Under the pieces are notes generated by a model that saw only the letters and a program-made list of their open reading frames with translations, did not search any database and was not told the DNA's origin. Positions 17,429 through 26,158 of a DNA stretch of 49,231 bases are shown here, piece after piece. This DNA comes from Streptomyces olivaceus. GTDB lineage: Bacteria > Actinomycetota > Actinomycetes > Streptomycetales > Streptomycetaceae. A program made the position numbers and the translations under genes. The DNA lies in assembly GCF_000721235.1 (NCBI RefSeq), contig NZ_JOFH01000040.1, positions 1 to 49,231 on the forward strand, given 5' to 3'. Every line of letters begins with the position of its first letter. The first letter of the stretch is position 1.

Positions 17429-18199
17429 TCAGACCAGGCCGCCGTTGGCGCGAAGGACCTGGCCGTTCACCCAGTGCCCGGCGGGGCTGCCGAGGAAGGC
17501 GACCACGTTGGCGATGTCCTCCGGGCTGCCCAGCCGCTCCAGGGGCGGGGTCTTCGCGAGCTGGTCGATCTGCTCGGGTGTCTTGCCGTTGAGGAACAGG
17601 TCCGTGGCCGTCGGGCCGGGCGCGACCGTGTTCACGGTGACGTCCCGCCCGCGCAGCTCCTTCGCCAGGATCAGCGTCATCGCCTCCACGGCGCCCTTGC
17701 TCGCCACATACGCCCCGTACGTGGGGAACTGCGTGCCGACCACCGAGGTCGAGAACCCCACGAACGAGCCCCCGGCCCGCAGCCGCCGCGCCGCCTGCTG
17801 CGCGACCACGAAGGTGCCGCGGATGTTGGTGCGGTGCATGGCGTCGAGCGCCGCCAGGTCCAGGTCGGCGATGGTCGACAGGGTCATCCGGCCGGCCGAG
17901 TTCACGACCACGTCGACGCCGCCGTACTCGGCCTCCGCGCGGTCGAACAGCGCGGCGACCTCCTTCTCGTCCGCCACGTCCGCCTGTACGGCGACGGCCC
18001 GGCCCCCGGTGCCGGTGATCGACGCCACCACCTCCTCGGCGGCGGAGGCGTCGCGGGCGTAGTTCACGACGACGGCCAGGCCGTCCGCGGCGAGCTTTTG
18101 GGAGACCGCCCGGCCGATGCCGCGCGACCCGCCGGTGACGACGGCGACCCGGGTGTCGGCCTCTGGTGCGGGGTTCTGCTGGTTCGTGTGCGTGGTCAT
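17429..18199 (-). CDS. SDR-family oxidoreductase
   Basis: 256 aa classical short-chain dehydrogenase. It has T-G-G-S-R-G-I-G at about residues 22-29, N-S-A-G near 100, a serine in F-S-T-S-V-V-G and Y-V-A-S-K with Y and K in catalytic positions. The arginine-free K-L-A-A-D-G-L-A-V-V-V-N-Y-A-R segment suggests NADP(H). The sequence resembles 3-oxoacyl-ACP reductase-like and sugar dehydrogenase-like proteins; the actual substrate is not shown. It is divergent from the MmyB-type regulator, with a palindrome between, which suggests control by that regulator. Confidence 0.93.
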   Translation of the reverse strand: MTTHTNQQNPAPEADTRVAVVTGGSRGIGRAVSQKLAADGLAVVVNYARDASAAEEVVASITGTGGRAVAVQADVADEKEVAALFDRAEAEYGGVDVVVNSAGRMTLSTIADLDLAALDAMHRTNIRGTFVVAQQAARRLRAGGSFVGFSTSVVGTQFPTYGAYVASKGAVEAMTLILAKELRGRDVTVNTVAPGPTATDLFLNGKTPEQIDQLAKTPPLERLGSPEDIANVVAFLGSPAGHWVNGQVLRANGGLV

Positions 18200-18231
18200 G
18201 CCTCCACGATGCGCGCGGCCGGCCGACGCAG

Positions 18232-18252
18232 CCAGGGGATGCCATCCCCTGG
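18232..18252. promoter_or_regulatory. 21-bp perfect palindrome between SDR gene and XRE regulator
   Basis: Arms CCAGGGGATG and CATCCCCTGG around a central C. It lies 32 bp before the SDR start and 33 bp before the regulator start, where both promoters should be. It is the probable operator of the adjacent regulator. Confidence 0.72.
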
Positions 18253-18285
18253 GTCAACGGCCCCTCCGGTCGCAGAATGGACGGT

Positions 18286-19134
18286 ATGAGCGCTGTGAAA
18301 TACGCCAAGCTGGGAACGTTCCTGCGGTCGCGCCGCGAGCGCATCCGCCCGGCCGACGTCGGGCTCCCGGCCGGGCCCCGGCGGCGGGTGCCGGGGCTGC
18401 GCCGCGAGGAGGTCGCCCAGCTCGCGGGGGCGTCCGTGGACTACTACAACGAGCTGGAGCGCGGCGCGGGCTCCCAGCCCTCCGAGCAGATGGTCGCCGC
18501 GCTGGGGAGGGCGCTGCGGCTGTCCGCCGACGAGCGGGACTACCTCTACCGGCTCGCCGACCGGCCGGTGCCCGTGCAGGGCGGAGCGGCCTCGCACGTG
18601 CACCCCGGCATGCTGGACCTCCTCGACCGCATGCCCGCGACCCCGGCGCAGGTCATCACCGACCTGCACGTCACCCTCGTACAGAATCCGCTGGCCGTGG
18701 CCCTGCTCGGCGACCAGTCCGGGCTGCGGGGGCCGCGGGCCAGCTTCGTCCACCGCTGGTTCACCGAGCCGGAGGCCCGCGACCTCTACCCCGAGGCCGA
18801 CCACGAGACCCAGTCCCGCTCCTTCGTCGCCGACCTGCGGGCCGCCGCCGCGAGGCGGGACGCGAAGGACGCCGAGACGGGCACGATGATCCGTACGCTG
18901 CTCGGCGTCTCGCCGGAGTTCGCCGCGCTCTGGGCCGACCACGAGGTCGCCGTCCGGCGCAAGGACCGCAAACGGCTCCTCCACCCCGAGCTGGGCCTGA
19001 TCGAGGTCAACTGCCTCCACCTCTTCAGCGAGGACGGCCGCCAACGCCTCCTCTGGTTCACCCCGGCGGTCGGTACGGAGAGCGCGGGGCTGCTGGAGCT
19101 CCTTGGGGTGGTGGGGACGCAGTCGGTCTCCTGA
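18286..19134 (+). CDS. XRE-family regulator with MmyB-like ligand-binding domain
   Basis: 282 aa from ATG 18286; an in-frame ATG nine bases earlier is possible. Residues 1-80 hold the helix-turn-helix: R-R-R-V-P-G-L-R-R-E-E-V-A-Q-L-A-G-A-S-V-D-Y-Y-N-E-L-E-R-G, the signature of the MmyB group. The rest (H-P-G-M-L-D-L-L, then V-T-L-V-Q-N-P-L-A-V-A-L-L-G and a C-terminal R-Q-R-L-L-W-F-T-P) is the PAS-like ligand-binding part. It is divergent from the SDR/tautomerase operon and is likely its regulator through the palindrome at 18232. Confidence 0.93.
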   Translation: MSAVKYAKLGTFLRSRRERIRPADVGLPAGPRRRVPGLRREEVAQLAGASVDYYNELERGAGSQPSEQMVAALGRALRLSADERDYLYRLADRPVPVQGGAASHVHPGMLDLLDRMPATPAQVITDLHVTLVQNPLAVALLGDQSGLRGPRASFVHRWFTEPEARDLYPEADHETQSRSFVADLRAAAARRDAKDAETGTMIRTLLGVSPEFAALWADHEVAVRRKDRKRLLHPELGLIEVNCLHLFSEDGRQRLLWFTPAVGTESAGLLELLGVVGTQSVS

Positions 19135-19158
19135 GCCTCCCGCTGTTGGTGCCGGGGA

Positions 19159-19671
19159 TCAGTCCGCGTCGGCCTGGGCGATGGCGGTGCGCACCAACGT
19201 GGCCATCGACCGGCCGGCCACCCGCAGCGGCTCCGGATCACGGGCGGCCCGGCTGGGCATGAAAGCTCCCTCCAGCACCATGACCATCGAGTACGCGAGG
19301 GACTGCGCCGTCTTCGGTTCGGCGACCCCATGGCCGAACCACCGCGTCGCCGCGCCGACCCACTCCTCGAAGACCTCCGCCGTCGCGATGCGCAGCACTT
19401 CGTTGCTGCTCGCGACTTCCAAGGCCACTGTCCCGATCGGGCACGCGTCGGCGTAGTCGGCCGCTTCGAGGTCGTCCGCGGCCGCTTCGAACGCGTGCAC
19501 GACGGATTCCACCGGGTCCGACACGCTGTCCAGCAGGACCAGGACCATGCGGCCGTACGCGGTTCCGGACGTGCGGATCATGTCCTCGGCCAGTTGCTGC
19601 TTGCCGCCGGGGAAGAAGTGGTAGATCGAGCCGAACGGCGCGTCCGCCTCCGCCGCGATCCGCTTCTTCCA
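19159..19671 (-). pseudogene. 5'-truncated TetR-family regulator
   Basis: The C-terminal ligand domain (ADYADACPIGTVALEVAS, PIGT motif of the LfrR/PGGK-type group) is intact. Before it comes A-E-A-D-A-P-F-G-S-I-Y-H-F-F-P-G-G-K, the end of the TetR helix-turn-helix. The preceding 25-30 residues of the DNA-binding domain are missing: the frame continues to a stop at about 19690 with no start codon. The first in-frame ATG, at 19581, lies after the helix-turn-helix. Its operator-like site and the divergent hydrolase remain. The product, if any, would lack DNA binding. Confidence 0.75.
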
Positions 19672-19694
19672 CCCCTCTCCCCTCCAAAATTACA

Positions 19695-19708
19695 GTAGAA
19701 CGATCTAC
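19695..19708. promoter_or_regulatory. TetR-type operator GTAGA-ACGA-TCTAC
   Basis: Perfect five-base arms with a four-base spacer, about 30 bp before the hydrolase start and just outside the truncated TetR frame. Its size and position fit operators of the neighbouring regulator's family. Confidence 0.55.
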
Positions 19709-19740
19709 CAAGCAGGCGGTCTGTCAAGCGGGAGGTCGAG

Positions 19741-20598
19741 ATGCCGAGAATCGAGTTGTCGTCCGGACCGATCGACTACCAGGACACCGGTGGTGAAGGG
19801 CCTGTGCTGGTGTTCGGCCACGGTATGCCGATGAACGGGACCCAGTGGCGCAAGGTGGTCCCGATGCTGGACGGATACCGCTGCGTCATGCCCACGCTGC
19901 CCCTGGGCGCCCACCGTCAGCCGATGAACCCGGACGCCGACCTGTCCCAGCGCGGTGTCGCCCGTCTCCTGGGGGAGTTCATCGAGCGGCTCGGTGCGGG
20001 CCCGGTGACCCTCGTCCTCAACGACTGGGGCGGGGGGCAGTTCCTGGTGTCGGAGGGGCGGGATCAGCAGATCGCGCGCCTGGTGCTGGTGGCCTGCGAG
20101 GCCTTCGACAACTTCCCTCCGGGGCCGGCCAAGGCGCTGGCGCACGTGTGCAGGGTTCCCGGCGGCGTCTGGCTCCTGACGCGCCTCATGCGCGTTCCCG
20201 CCATCCGCCACGCCCGGAGTGGATACGGCGGGATGAGCCTGCGCGGGATCCCCGACGAGATCATGGACGACTGGTTCGCTCCCGCCACCCGCGACAGGGC
20301 CATCCGCAGGGACTTCGCCAAGTTCGCCACCGGAGCACCCGGACGCAAGACCCTGCTCGCCTGGAGTGAGCGACTGCGCGACTTCGACCGCCCGGTACTG
20401 GTCGTCTGGGCGACCGAGGACCGGCTGATGCCGCGCGAGCACGGCCCCCGGCTGGCCGCGCTGTACCCGCAGGGCCGCCTGGTCGAGATCGCCGACTCGT
20501 CCACCCTCATCCCCGAGGACCAGCCCGAACGACTCGCCCACGCACTCATCGACTTCCTGACCCGAACCGGAGCGGAGCCGTCCCGACACATCTCCTGA
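19741..20598 (+). CDS. Alpha/beta hydrolase (haloalkane-dehalogenase-like)
   Basis: 285 aa with GGGAGG before the ATG. An alpha/beta hydrolase: oxyanion region F-G-H-G-M-P, nucleophile elbow L-N-D-W-G-G-G-Q with Asp rather than Ser as nucleophile, as in haloalkane dehalogenases, and the acid region V-V-W-A-T-E-D-R. At the usual catalytic-His place the sequence reads A-D-S-S-T-L-I-P-E-D-Q-P, with no His. A group of actinobacterial relatives has the same replacement, as far as I recall, so activity is uncertain. It is divergent from the truncated TetR gene, whose operator may lie in its promoter. Confidence 0.87.
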   Translation: MPRIELSSGPIDYQDTGGEGPVLVFGHGMPMNGTQWRKVVPMLDGYRCVMPTLPLGAHRQPMNPDADLSQRGVARLLGEFIERLGAGPVTLVLNDWGGGQFLVSEGRDQQIARLVLVACEAFDNFPPGPAKALAHVCRVPGGVWLLTRLMRVPAIRHARSGYGGMSLRGIPDEIMDDWFAPATRDRAIRRDFAKFATGAPGRKTLLAWSERLRDFDRPVLVVWATEDRLMPREHGPRLAALYPQGRLVEIADSSTLIPEDQPERLAHALIDFLTRTGAEPSRHIS

Positions 20599-20640
20599 GC
20601 GAGGGCGCGGCGGAGCCCCGGCAGCCGCGCCGCACGCCCG

Positions 20641-20850
20641 TTACTCCTGCGAGGCGTACGGCAGGAAGCTCGCCCAGGCGTCAGGGGTGAGCGCGAGCCG
20701 GGGGCCGTCGGACTGCTTCGAGTCACGGACGTGGACGGCGCCGGGCGCTGCCGCGATCTCGACGCAGGAGTTGCCGTCGTTGCCGCCGCTGTAGCTGCTC
20801 TTGAACCACGCCAGCTCGGGGCCGTCTCCGGCGGTGGACTTGCAGATCAT
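20641..20850 (-). CDS. DUF397 domain protein (second WhiJ-like module)
   Basis: 69 aa and a clear paralogue of 381-587: W-F-K-S-S-Y-S, then S-C-V-E-I, V-H-V-R-D-S-K, G-P-R-L-A-L-T-P-D-A-W. It overlaps the XRE gene by ATGA at 20847-20850, so the coupling is the same as in the first module. It probably works with that regulator. Confidence 0.93.
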   Translation of the reverse strand: MICKSTAGDGPELAWFKSSYSGGNDGNSCVEIAAAPGAVHVRDSKQSDGPRLALTPDAWASFLPYASQE

Positions 20851-21695
20851 GTTTCTCCCAGCAGTTCTTCGATGAAGGCCAGCGACTCCTCCGGCGAGAG
20901 TGCCTGAGCCCGGATGGTGCCGTAGCGCAGCTCAAGGATGCGCAGGTGCCTGGGCTCGGTGATCGGCCGACCGCTGAAGGCGCCGTCAGATCGTCCCACC
21001 GCCGTTCCGTCCGGGAACTTCAGCACCTCGATCCGCCCGTCCAGGCCGGAGTGGGTGCCGCAGCTCGTCCGCATCACCTGCAGCACGACATTGTGCGACC
21101 GTCCCACCTCCAACAGGCGTTCAAGCTGCGCACGCCAGACCATTGTGCCGCCAATGGGCCGTCGTAGCGGGCCCTCTTCCAGGACGAAACTGAGCGCGGG
21201 AGCGGGTGAGCGTGCGAAGACCGACTGCCGGGCCAGACGCGCTGCCACCATGCGTTCCACGTCGTCCGGCGAATACGGCGGCTGAGCCGCTCCGATCACC
21301 GCGCGCGCGTGCTCCCGCGTCTGCAGCAGCCCGGGGATGATGTGGCACTCGTACAGGGCGATCTCGACCGCCTTGCCCTCCAACTTCCCCAACTCCCGCA
21401 CCCGCTTCGGGTACCGGACCTTCTTCACGTCTTCCCAGGCCGCCGAGAGCAGCCCACCCGCACCCAACACCTCGTCGGCCCTGTCCAGATACTCCTGCCG
21501 GGGAATCCGCTTGCCGCCCTCGACTTTGTATACGAGATCCTCCCCGTACCCGACCGCCACCCCGAAGTCGCCGGCCCGCATCCCCGCGGCCTCGCGTCGC
21601 AGCTTCAACTGCCGCCCCACCGTGGTGATGACCGCGACGCCCCACTCGTCGTCGGGGTCGACCTCCCACCCCGCCTCGTCCGTCTCGACCGTCAT
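20847..21695 (-). CDS. XRE-family regulator with DUF5753 domain (second WhiJ-like module)
   Basis: 282 aa from ATG 21695 (MTVETDEAGW); upstream extension lacks a better start. The helix-turn-helix lies around residues 27-70 (GRQLKLRREAAGMRAGDFG, then YGEDLVYKVEGGKRIPR) and is followed by the DUF5753 region with I-P-G-L-L-Q-T-R-E-H-A-R-A. It is an ortholog-like copy of 584-1429, but diverged, so the duplication is not recent. It is coupled to DUF397 and divergent from an HATPase gene. Control of a local or developmental target is expected. Confidence 0.93.
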   Translation of the reverse strand: MTVETDEAGWEVDPDDEWGVAVITTVGRQLKLRREAAGMRAGDFGVAVGYGEDLVYKVEGGKRIPRQEYLDRADEVLGAGGLLSAAWEDVKKVRYPKRVRELGKLEGKAVEIALYECHIIPGLLQTREHARAVIGAAQPPYSPDDVERMVAARLARQSVFARSPAPALSFVLEEGPLRRPIGGTMVWRAQLERLLEVGRSHNVVLQVMRTSCGTHSGLDGRIEVLKFPDGTAVGRSDGAFSGRPITEPRHLRILELRYGTIRAQALSPEESLAFIEELLGET

Positions 21696-21852
21696 CCCGC
21701 ACCCCTTCGTCGCACTCGCTGCCTTGCCCCAGCGCCCTACCCGTACGGCACGGACCGACAGCCCCGACACCGATGGACAAGCACCGGACAGTCACAGCAC
21801 GTACTCACTGAGTCACTTCTCACAGTACGCAAGCACGGCCACGCTGAGTGAC

Positions 21853-22284
21853 GTGAACCAGAACTCCGCCGAACTCACGACTCACGCCCGCAACTTCAGC
21901 GTGCAGCTCTCCCCCACGCCCCGCGGTGCCCGTCTCGCCCGTCTGCTCGCGACGGAGCAGCTCCGTGCCTGGGCACTCCCGCTGGACCCCGCACGGCAAC
22001 TCGTCGCCGAGCTGGCGGCGAACGCAGCGGACCACGGCCGCGTTCCCGGCCGCGACTTCCGGCTCGCGCTGTACGTCGTCGGCGCGGTCCTCCGCATCGA
22101 GGTGACCGACACCCGTGGGCAGGACCTGCCCCGGCCCCAAGTTCCCGCTTCCGACGCGGAGTCCGGCCGTGGGCTGCTGCTGGTGGAGGCGCTGGCGGAC
22201 CGTTGGGGCGTGACCGAGGGGCGCTTCCCGCGCAAGACCGTCTGGGCCGAACTGCGCTGCACACCACCGCAACCCACGTTGTGA
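21853..22284 (+). CDS. HATPase_c protein, anti-sigma-factor-like (second WhiJ-like module)
   Basis: 143 aa from GTG 21853. It closely matches 1567-2031: L-V-A-E-L-A-A-N-A-A-D-H-G (N-box), D-T-R-G and S-G-R-G-L-L-L-V-E-A-L-A-D-R-W-G. The bases CACGCTGAGTGA before the start are shared with the other copy. No ribosome binding site is visible, also as in the other copy, which suggests a conserved translation or leaderless feature. Stand-alone ATPase, partner unknown. It ends two bases before the convergent anchored-protein gene. Confidence 0.88.
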   Translation: MNQNSAELTTHARNFSVQLSPTPRGARLARLLATEQLRAWALPLDPARQLVAELAANAADHGRVPGRDFRLALYVVGAVLRIEVTDTRGQDLPRPQVPASDAESGRGLLLVEALADRWGVTEGRFPRKTVWAELRCTPPQPTL

Positions 22285-22286
22285 GG

Positions 22287-23423
22287 TCAGGTCCGGGAGA
22301 CCTTCCCGCAGTCGTCCGGCTCGCTCCCCGTGAGGGGGCGGCTGCGGTCGTAGGGGTCGGCCAGCGGGCCGGTGGCGCGTTCTCCGCCGGGGTCCTCGTC
22401 GCCGAAGCCGGGGTGCAGGTAGCCGTCGTGGATGCCGCAGCTGGTGTTGCCGTACTCGGAGAAGTACCGCTCCACCAGCAGCTTGCCCTCGGTCACCTCC
22501 CACCGGGCCGGGTCGTTCAGGGTCAGGGTGAGCACGCGGCGGATGATGGTGCGCGCCACCGGACCGTCCTGGTCGTTGGCCCGCACCCGCGGGTAGACGA
22601 AGGTGTAGTCCGCGTCGACCTTCACGACGCCGGGTTCGCCCGCGGCGAGCGTCATGCGGCCGCGGACCTTGACGGCGTCGCCGGCCGGGCGGGTCTCGTG
22701 CGGGTCGAAGCGGGTGAAGAGTCTCAGCGGGTCGTGGTCCTCGTCCGGCCGGCTGAGGGAGCGGCGCAGCTTCGGCAGCAGTTCCGGCTGCTTCGGGTCG
22801 AGGACGTCCAGCGCCTCGTCCGGGTGCTCCCCGCGCAGTACGCCGGCGTCCAGATTGGCGGCGACCAGGAGTTCCTTGGTGCGGCGCAGCGCGAACGCCA
22901 CGTCCGTCTCGCTCATGCCGGACAGCGCCTTCGCCTCCGGCACCTCGATGGCGTCGGCGCCCTCGGCCCACCGCTCGGCAGGTGAACCGCGGAACGGATG
23001 GTCGCGGGTGGCCCGCGCCGACCCGGCGGGCTCGGCGGGGGCACCGGTGGGGCGGCCCGTCTCCGCCGCGAGCGGAGTCGCGGAGCCGTCGTCCCCGCCG
23101 CCGGGCAGCCGGTCCAGGACCAGCGAGGGCCGTACGGCGACGACCGCGAGGACCGCCAGCGCCAGCACGCCGGCGACCGCCCACGTCCGGCGGCGGCGAG
23201 GACGACCGTCCCTCTTCGGCGCCGGCCGCGGGGTACGCCGTGCCGCCGCCGTCTCCTCCTCGCGCAACCGCCGGGCCACCATCCGTGCCCGCGCCGACGG
23301 CTCCTTGGGCGCGGAGGCACTCCCGCCCTCGGCGGCCTCCCGCAGGAATGACTCCAGCTCCTCGTCGGAGAGGGAGGAGGACGGATCGTCGCCGGAACGG
23401 TCGGGGGGTGGGAGGGGGCTCAC
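22287..23423 (-). CDS. Unknown membrane-anchored protein with extracellular domain
   Basis: 378 aa from GTG 23423; the open frame goes further but has no ribosome site. Residues 1-70 are charged and cytoplasmic, with acidic D-E-E-L-E-S-F-L and then R-R-R-R-T-W before a single membrane helix (W-A-V-A-G-V-L-A-L-A-V-L-A-V-V-A-V). The remaining 260 residues would be outside: a proline/alanine linker and a folded part with paired cysteines (S-C-G-I-H and D-D-C-G-K-V). The topology resembles anti-sigma or lipid/cell-wall binding proteins, but I do not recognise the family. It is convergent with the HATPase gene. Confidence 0.78.
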   Translation of the reverse strand: MSPLPPPDRSGDDPSSSLSDEELESFLREAAEGGSASAPKEPSARARMVARRLREEETAAARRTPRPAPKRDGRPRRRRTWAVAGVLALAVLAVVAVRPSLVLDRLPGGGDDGSATPLAAETGRPTGAPAEPAGSARATRDHPFRGSPAERWAEGADAIEVPEAKALSGMSETDVAFALRRTKELLVAANLDAGVLRGEHPDEALDVLDPKQPELLPKLRRSLSRPDEDHDPLRLFTRFDPHETRPAGDAVKVRGRMTLAAGEPGVVKVDADYTFVYPRVRANDQDGPVARTIIRRVLTLTLNDPARWEVTEGKLLVERYFSEYGNTSCGIHDGYLHPGFGDEDPGGERATGPLADPYDRSRPLTGSEPDDCGKVSRT

Positions 23424-23629
23424 GGGCTCACTTTCCGGGTGGCGGTGTCGGCGATCAATCGTGCCGCCATGTGAAGGAAAAGTGCCGCCCGGTGTCGTAA
23501 TTCGTGACCGAACCTGTATGTCCCGCTCGGCGCCGACTCGCGTCAGGCCCTCCGACACCTCAGCACGGCCGGCGCCCTACGGCGAGTCCCGGCCACCGCC
23601 GTCGCTGTGACGACCCGCATCAACCAGAC

Positions 23630-24577
23630 TCAGCTCTCCGGCTCCCCTTCGGCGTCCACGAACAGCTCGGCGGCCGACGCCGCCGTGATCGCCCGGGTGA
23701 ACCATGCACCCAGCACTTCGAGATCGCCACAGCTCAGAATGCACGCCCGCTCGTCCTCGGACACCTGGATTCCCCGGTTCCGCAGCAGCAGCAGAATGTC
23801 CTCGGCGCGCCCAGCCACACGCCCCTCCTCGCGCCCTTCCTGGCGCCCTTCCGAACGCCCTTTCTCACGCCCTTCCGCCCGAAGGTTCTGCGCGGTCTCC
23901 GACTGGAAGAAGGAGAGGTCGGCGGCCATGATCTGCCTCCAGAGATTCGCGGCCGGCGTCGTGCCGAGGCCTTGTTCCATGTAGACGGCGAACTTGCTTG
24001 CGGTTTTCTCGTCGTCGGCCGACAGGTCTTTCAGTGCCGTCCCCAGCGCTTTCAGTATGGCACCGGCGTCCGGATCCCGGCGGCGCAGAGCCGCGGAGAG
24101 GACGGTCAGCGGAATGTCCCGCGCCGCCTCCTCGGAGCTGCGGATCACCGGCAGGCTGTCCGGCCCCAGGACCAGGGGGCGCACCGTGAGCGAGGGCCAC
24201 TGCGGAGGGCCGATGTCCACGTGCTGACTCGCCCAGGCCGCGGTGCGGCGGTCGGCGCAGACGACCAGGAGGACCGGCGGCAGACGGTACTTGGCGTGCA
24301 GGTACGAGGCGTAGTACGCCCAGCTCGCGGGCTTCTTGGGGTCCGGGGCGCTCTGGGACTCCACGGCGAGGAGGAAGCCGGCGCCGCCCTCGGTGTCCAG
24401 GCGCAGGAGTGTGTCCACGCGCCGTTCGAGCGGGCGGTTCTCGGTGAGGTCGGTGGGGAGAGGGCCTGCCGAGACCGGGGCGTCGAAGGTGATGCCGATG
24501 CTCTTGACCGCTCGTACGAAGAGGGCCGGATCCTCCTGGAAGATCCTGTGCAGCGCCTCGTGAGGTGAACTGACCAT
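23630..24577 (-). CDS. Rpn/PD-(D/E)XK nuclease-like protein
   Basis: 315 aa. The N-terminal half has the PD-(D/E)XK pattern of Rpn (recombination-promoting nuclease) and related transposase-like proteins: [10 protein letters not shown], then [10 protein letters not shown]. The middle is helical, and residues about 235-265 form a run of charged four-residue repeats ([16 protein letters not shown]), likely a flexible or coiled element. Streptomyces genomes carry many copies. Its role is unknown. It is a single gene between the anchored protein gene and the tuf terminator. Confidence 0.85.
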   Translation of the reverse strand: MVSSPHEALHRIFQEDPALFVRAVKSIGITFDAPVSAGPLPTDLTENRPLERRVDTLLRLDTEGGAGFLLAVESQSAPDPKKPASWAYYASYLHAKYRLPPVLLVVCADRRTAAWASQHVDIGPPQWPSLTVRPLVLGPDSLPVIRSSEEAARDIPLTVLSAALRRRDPDAGAILKALGTALKDLSADDEKTASKFAVYMEQGLGTTPAANLWRQIMAADLSFFQSETAQNLRAEGREKGRSEGRQEGREEGRVAGRAEDILLLLRNRGIQVSEDERACILSCGDLEVLGAWFTRAITAASAAELFVDAEGEPES

Positions 24578-24711
24578 GTGTCAGACGATAGATGCCGCCT
24601 GGCAACCCATCGCGACATATGCCAGTACGTCCTGCAAACGGGTGAACAGCACCCCGATGGCGGTTGACGTCGCGTTCCGCCTCCGGCGCGACCCGCGGGC
24701 CCCCACGCGAA

Positions 24712-24743
24712 AGGGCCCGCACGACCGAAGTCGTGCGGGCCCT
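24712..24743 (-). terminator. Terminator after tuf
   Basis: Arms AGGGCCCGCACGA and TCGTGCGGGCCCT with a six-base loop, then TTTCG on the minus strand, about 50 bases past the tuf stop. It ends the rpsL-rpsG-fusA-tuf unit. Confidence 0.92.
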
Positions 24744-24791
24744 CTCAGGCATCAGCCCATGCCAGTCAGTCGACCGACAAGCAAGCGGTGC

Positions 24792-25985
24792 TTACTTGTT
24801 GATCTTGGTGACCTGGCCGGCGCCCACGGTCCGGCCACCCTCGCGGATGGCGAACTTCAGGCCCTCTTCCATGGCGACGGGCTGGATGAGCTCCACCTTC
24901 ATCTCGGTGTTGTCACCCGGCATGACCATCTCGGTGCCCTCGGGGAGGGTCACGACGCCGGTCACGTCCGTCGTACGGAAGTAGAACTGCGGACGGTAGT
25001 TGTTGAAGAAGGGGGTGTGACGGCCACCCTCGTCCTTCGACAGGATGTAGGCCTGGGCCTCGAACTCGGTGTGCGGGGTGACCGAGCCGGGCTTGATGAT
25101 GACCTGGCCGCGCTCGACGTCCTCGCGCTTGATGCCGCGGAGCAGCAGACCGACGTTCTCACCGGCCTGACCCTCGTCCAGCAGCTTCCGGAACATCTCG
25201 ATGCCCGTGACCGTGGTCGTGGTCTTGTCCTGCTTGATGCCGATGATGTCGACGGTCTCGTTGACCTTGAGGACACCACGCTCGATGCGGCCGGTGACGA
25301 CCGTACCGCGACCGGTGATGGTGAAGACGTCCTCGATCGGCATCAGGAACGGCTTGTCGATGTCGCGCGCCGGCTCCGGGATGGCCTCGTCCACGGCCTT
25401 CATGAGCTCGAGGACCGAGTTGCCCCACTCCTTGTCGCCCTCGAGGGCCTTCAGGGCGGAGACCTTGACGACCGGCAGGTCGTCGCCCGGGAACTCGTAC
25501 TCGGAGAGGAGCTCACGGACCTCGAGCTCGACGAGCTCCAGGATCTCCTCGTCGTCCACCATGTCGGCCTTGTTCAGGGCGACGACGATGTACGGAACGC
25601 CGACCTGGCGGGCCAGGAGGACGTGCTCCTTGGTCTGCGGCATCGGGCCGTCGGTGGCGGCGACCACGAGGATGGCGCCGTCCATCTGCGCGGCACCCGT
25701 GATCATGTTCTTGATGTAGTCCGCGTGACCGGGGCAGTCGACGTGCGCGTAGTGACGCGTCTCCGTCTGGTACTCGACGTGCGCGATGGAGATGGTGATA
25801 CCGCGCTGGCGCTCCTCGGGCGCCTTGTCGATCATGTCGAAGGCCGAGGCCTCGTTCAGGTCCGGGTACGCGTCGTGCAGCACCTTGGTAATGGCGGCCG
25901 TGAGGGTCGTCTTACCGTGGTCGATGTGACCGATGGTGCCGATGTTGACGTGCGGCTTAGTCCGCTCGAACTTCGCCTTCGCCAC
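24792..25985 (-). CDS. tuf: Elongation factor Tu
   Basis: 397 aa from GTG 25985, with AGGAGG upstream. GTP-binding motifs are intact: [21 protein letters not shown]. Domains 2 and 3 are present to the end ([11 protein letters not shown]). It delivers aminoacyl-tRNA to the ribosome. It is the last gene of the str operon, after fusA with a 173-bp gap that contains a hairpin; the sequence there gives no clear second promoter. Confidence 0.99.
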   Translation of the reverse strand: MAKAKFERTKPHVNIGTIGHIDHGKTTLTAAITKVLHDAYPDLNEASAFDMIDKAPEERQRGITISIAHVEYQTETRHYAHVDCPGHADYIKNMITGAAQMDGAILVVAATDGPMPQTKEHVLLARQVGVPYIVVALNKADMVDDEEILELVELEVRELLSEYEFPGDDLPVVKVSALKALEGDKEWGNSVLELMKAVDEAIPEPARDIDKPFLMPIEDVFTITGRGTVVTGRIERGVLKVNETVDIIGIKQDKTTTTVTGIEMFRKLLDEGQAGENVGLLLRGIKREDVERGQVIIKPGSVTPHTEFEAQAYILSKDEGGRHTPFFNNYRPQFYFRTTDVTGVVTLPEGTEMVMPGDNTEMKVELIQPVAMEEGLKFAIREGGRTVGAGQVTKINK

Positions 25986-26063
25986 TGGGGTCCTCCTGTG
26001 GAGTGGTTCTGTACGCCTTACTCATCGGCGCCAGGTGATCTTTGCTGGAAAGCCCGGGTGCCG

Positions 26064-26097
26064 GGGGCATTCCACCGGGTTCGCGGCGGAATGCCCC
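26064..26097 (-). terminator. Hairpin between fusA and tuf
   Basis: Arms GGGGCATTCC and GGAATGCCCC with a 14-base loop, 60 bases past the fusA stop. It is a possible partial terminator or processing site within the operon. Confidence 0.6.
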
Positions 26098-26158
26098 ATG
26101 CAGGCTCCGGGGTCAAGCCTAAAGCGTGAGCACGGGGTCCGTTGAACGGAGGAGTCCG

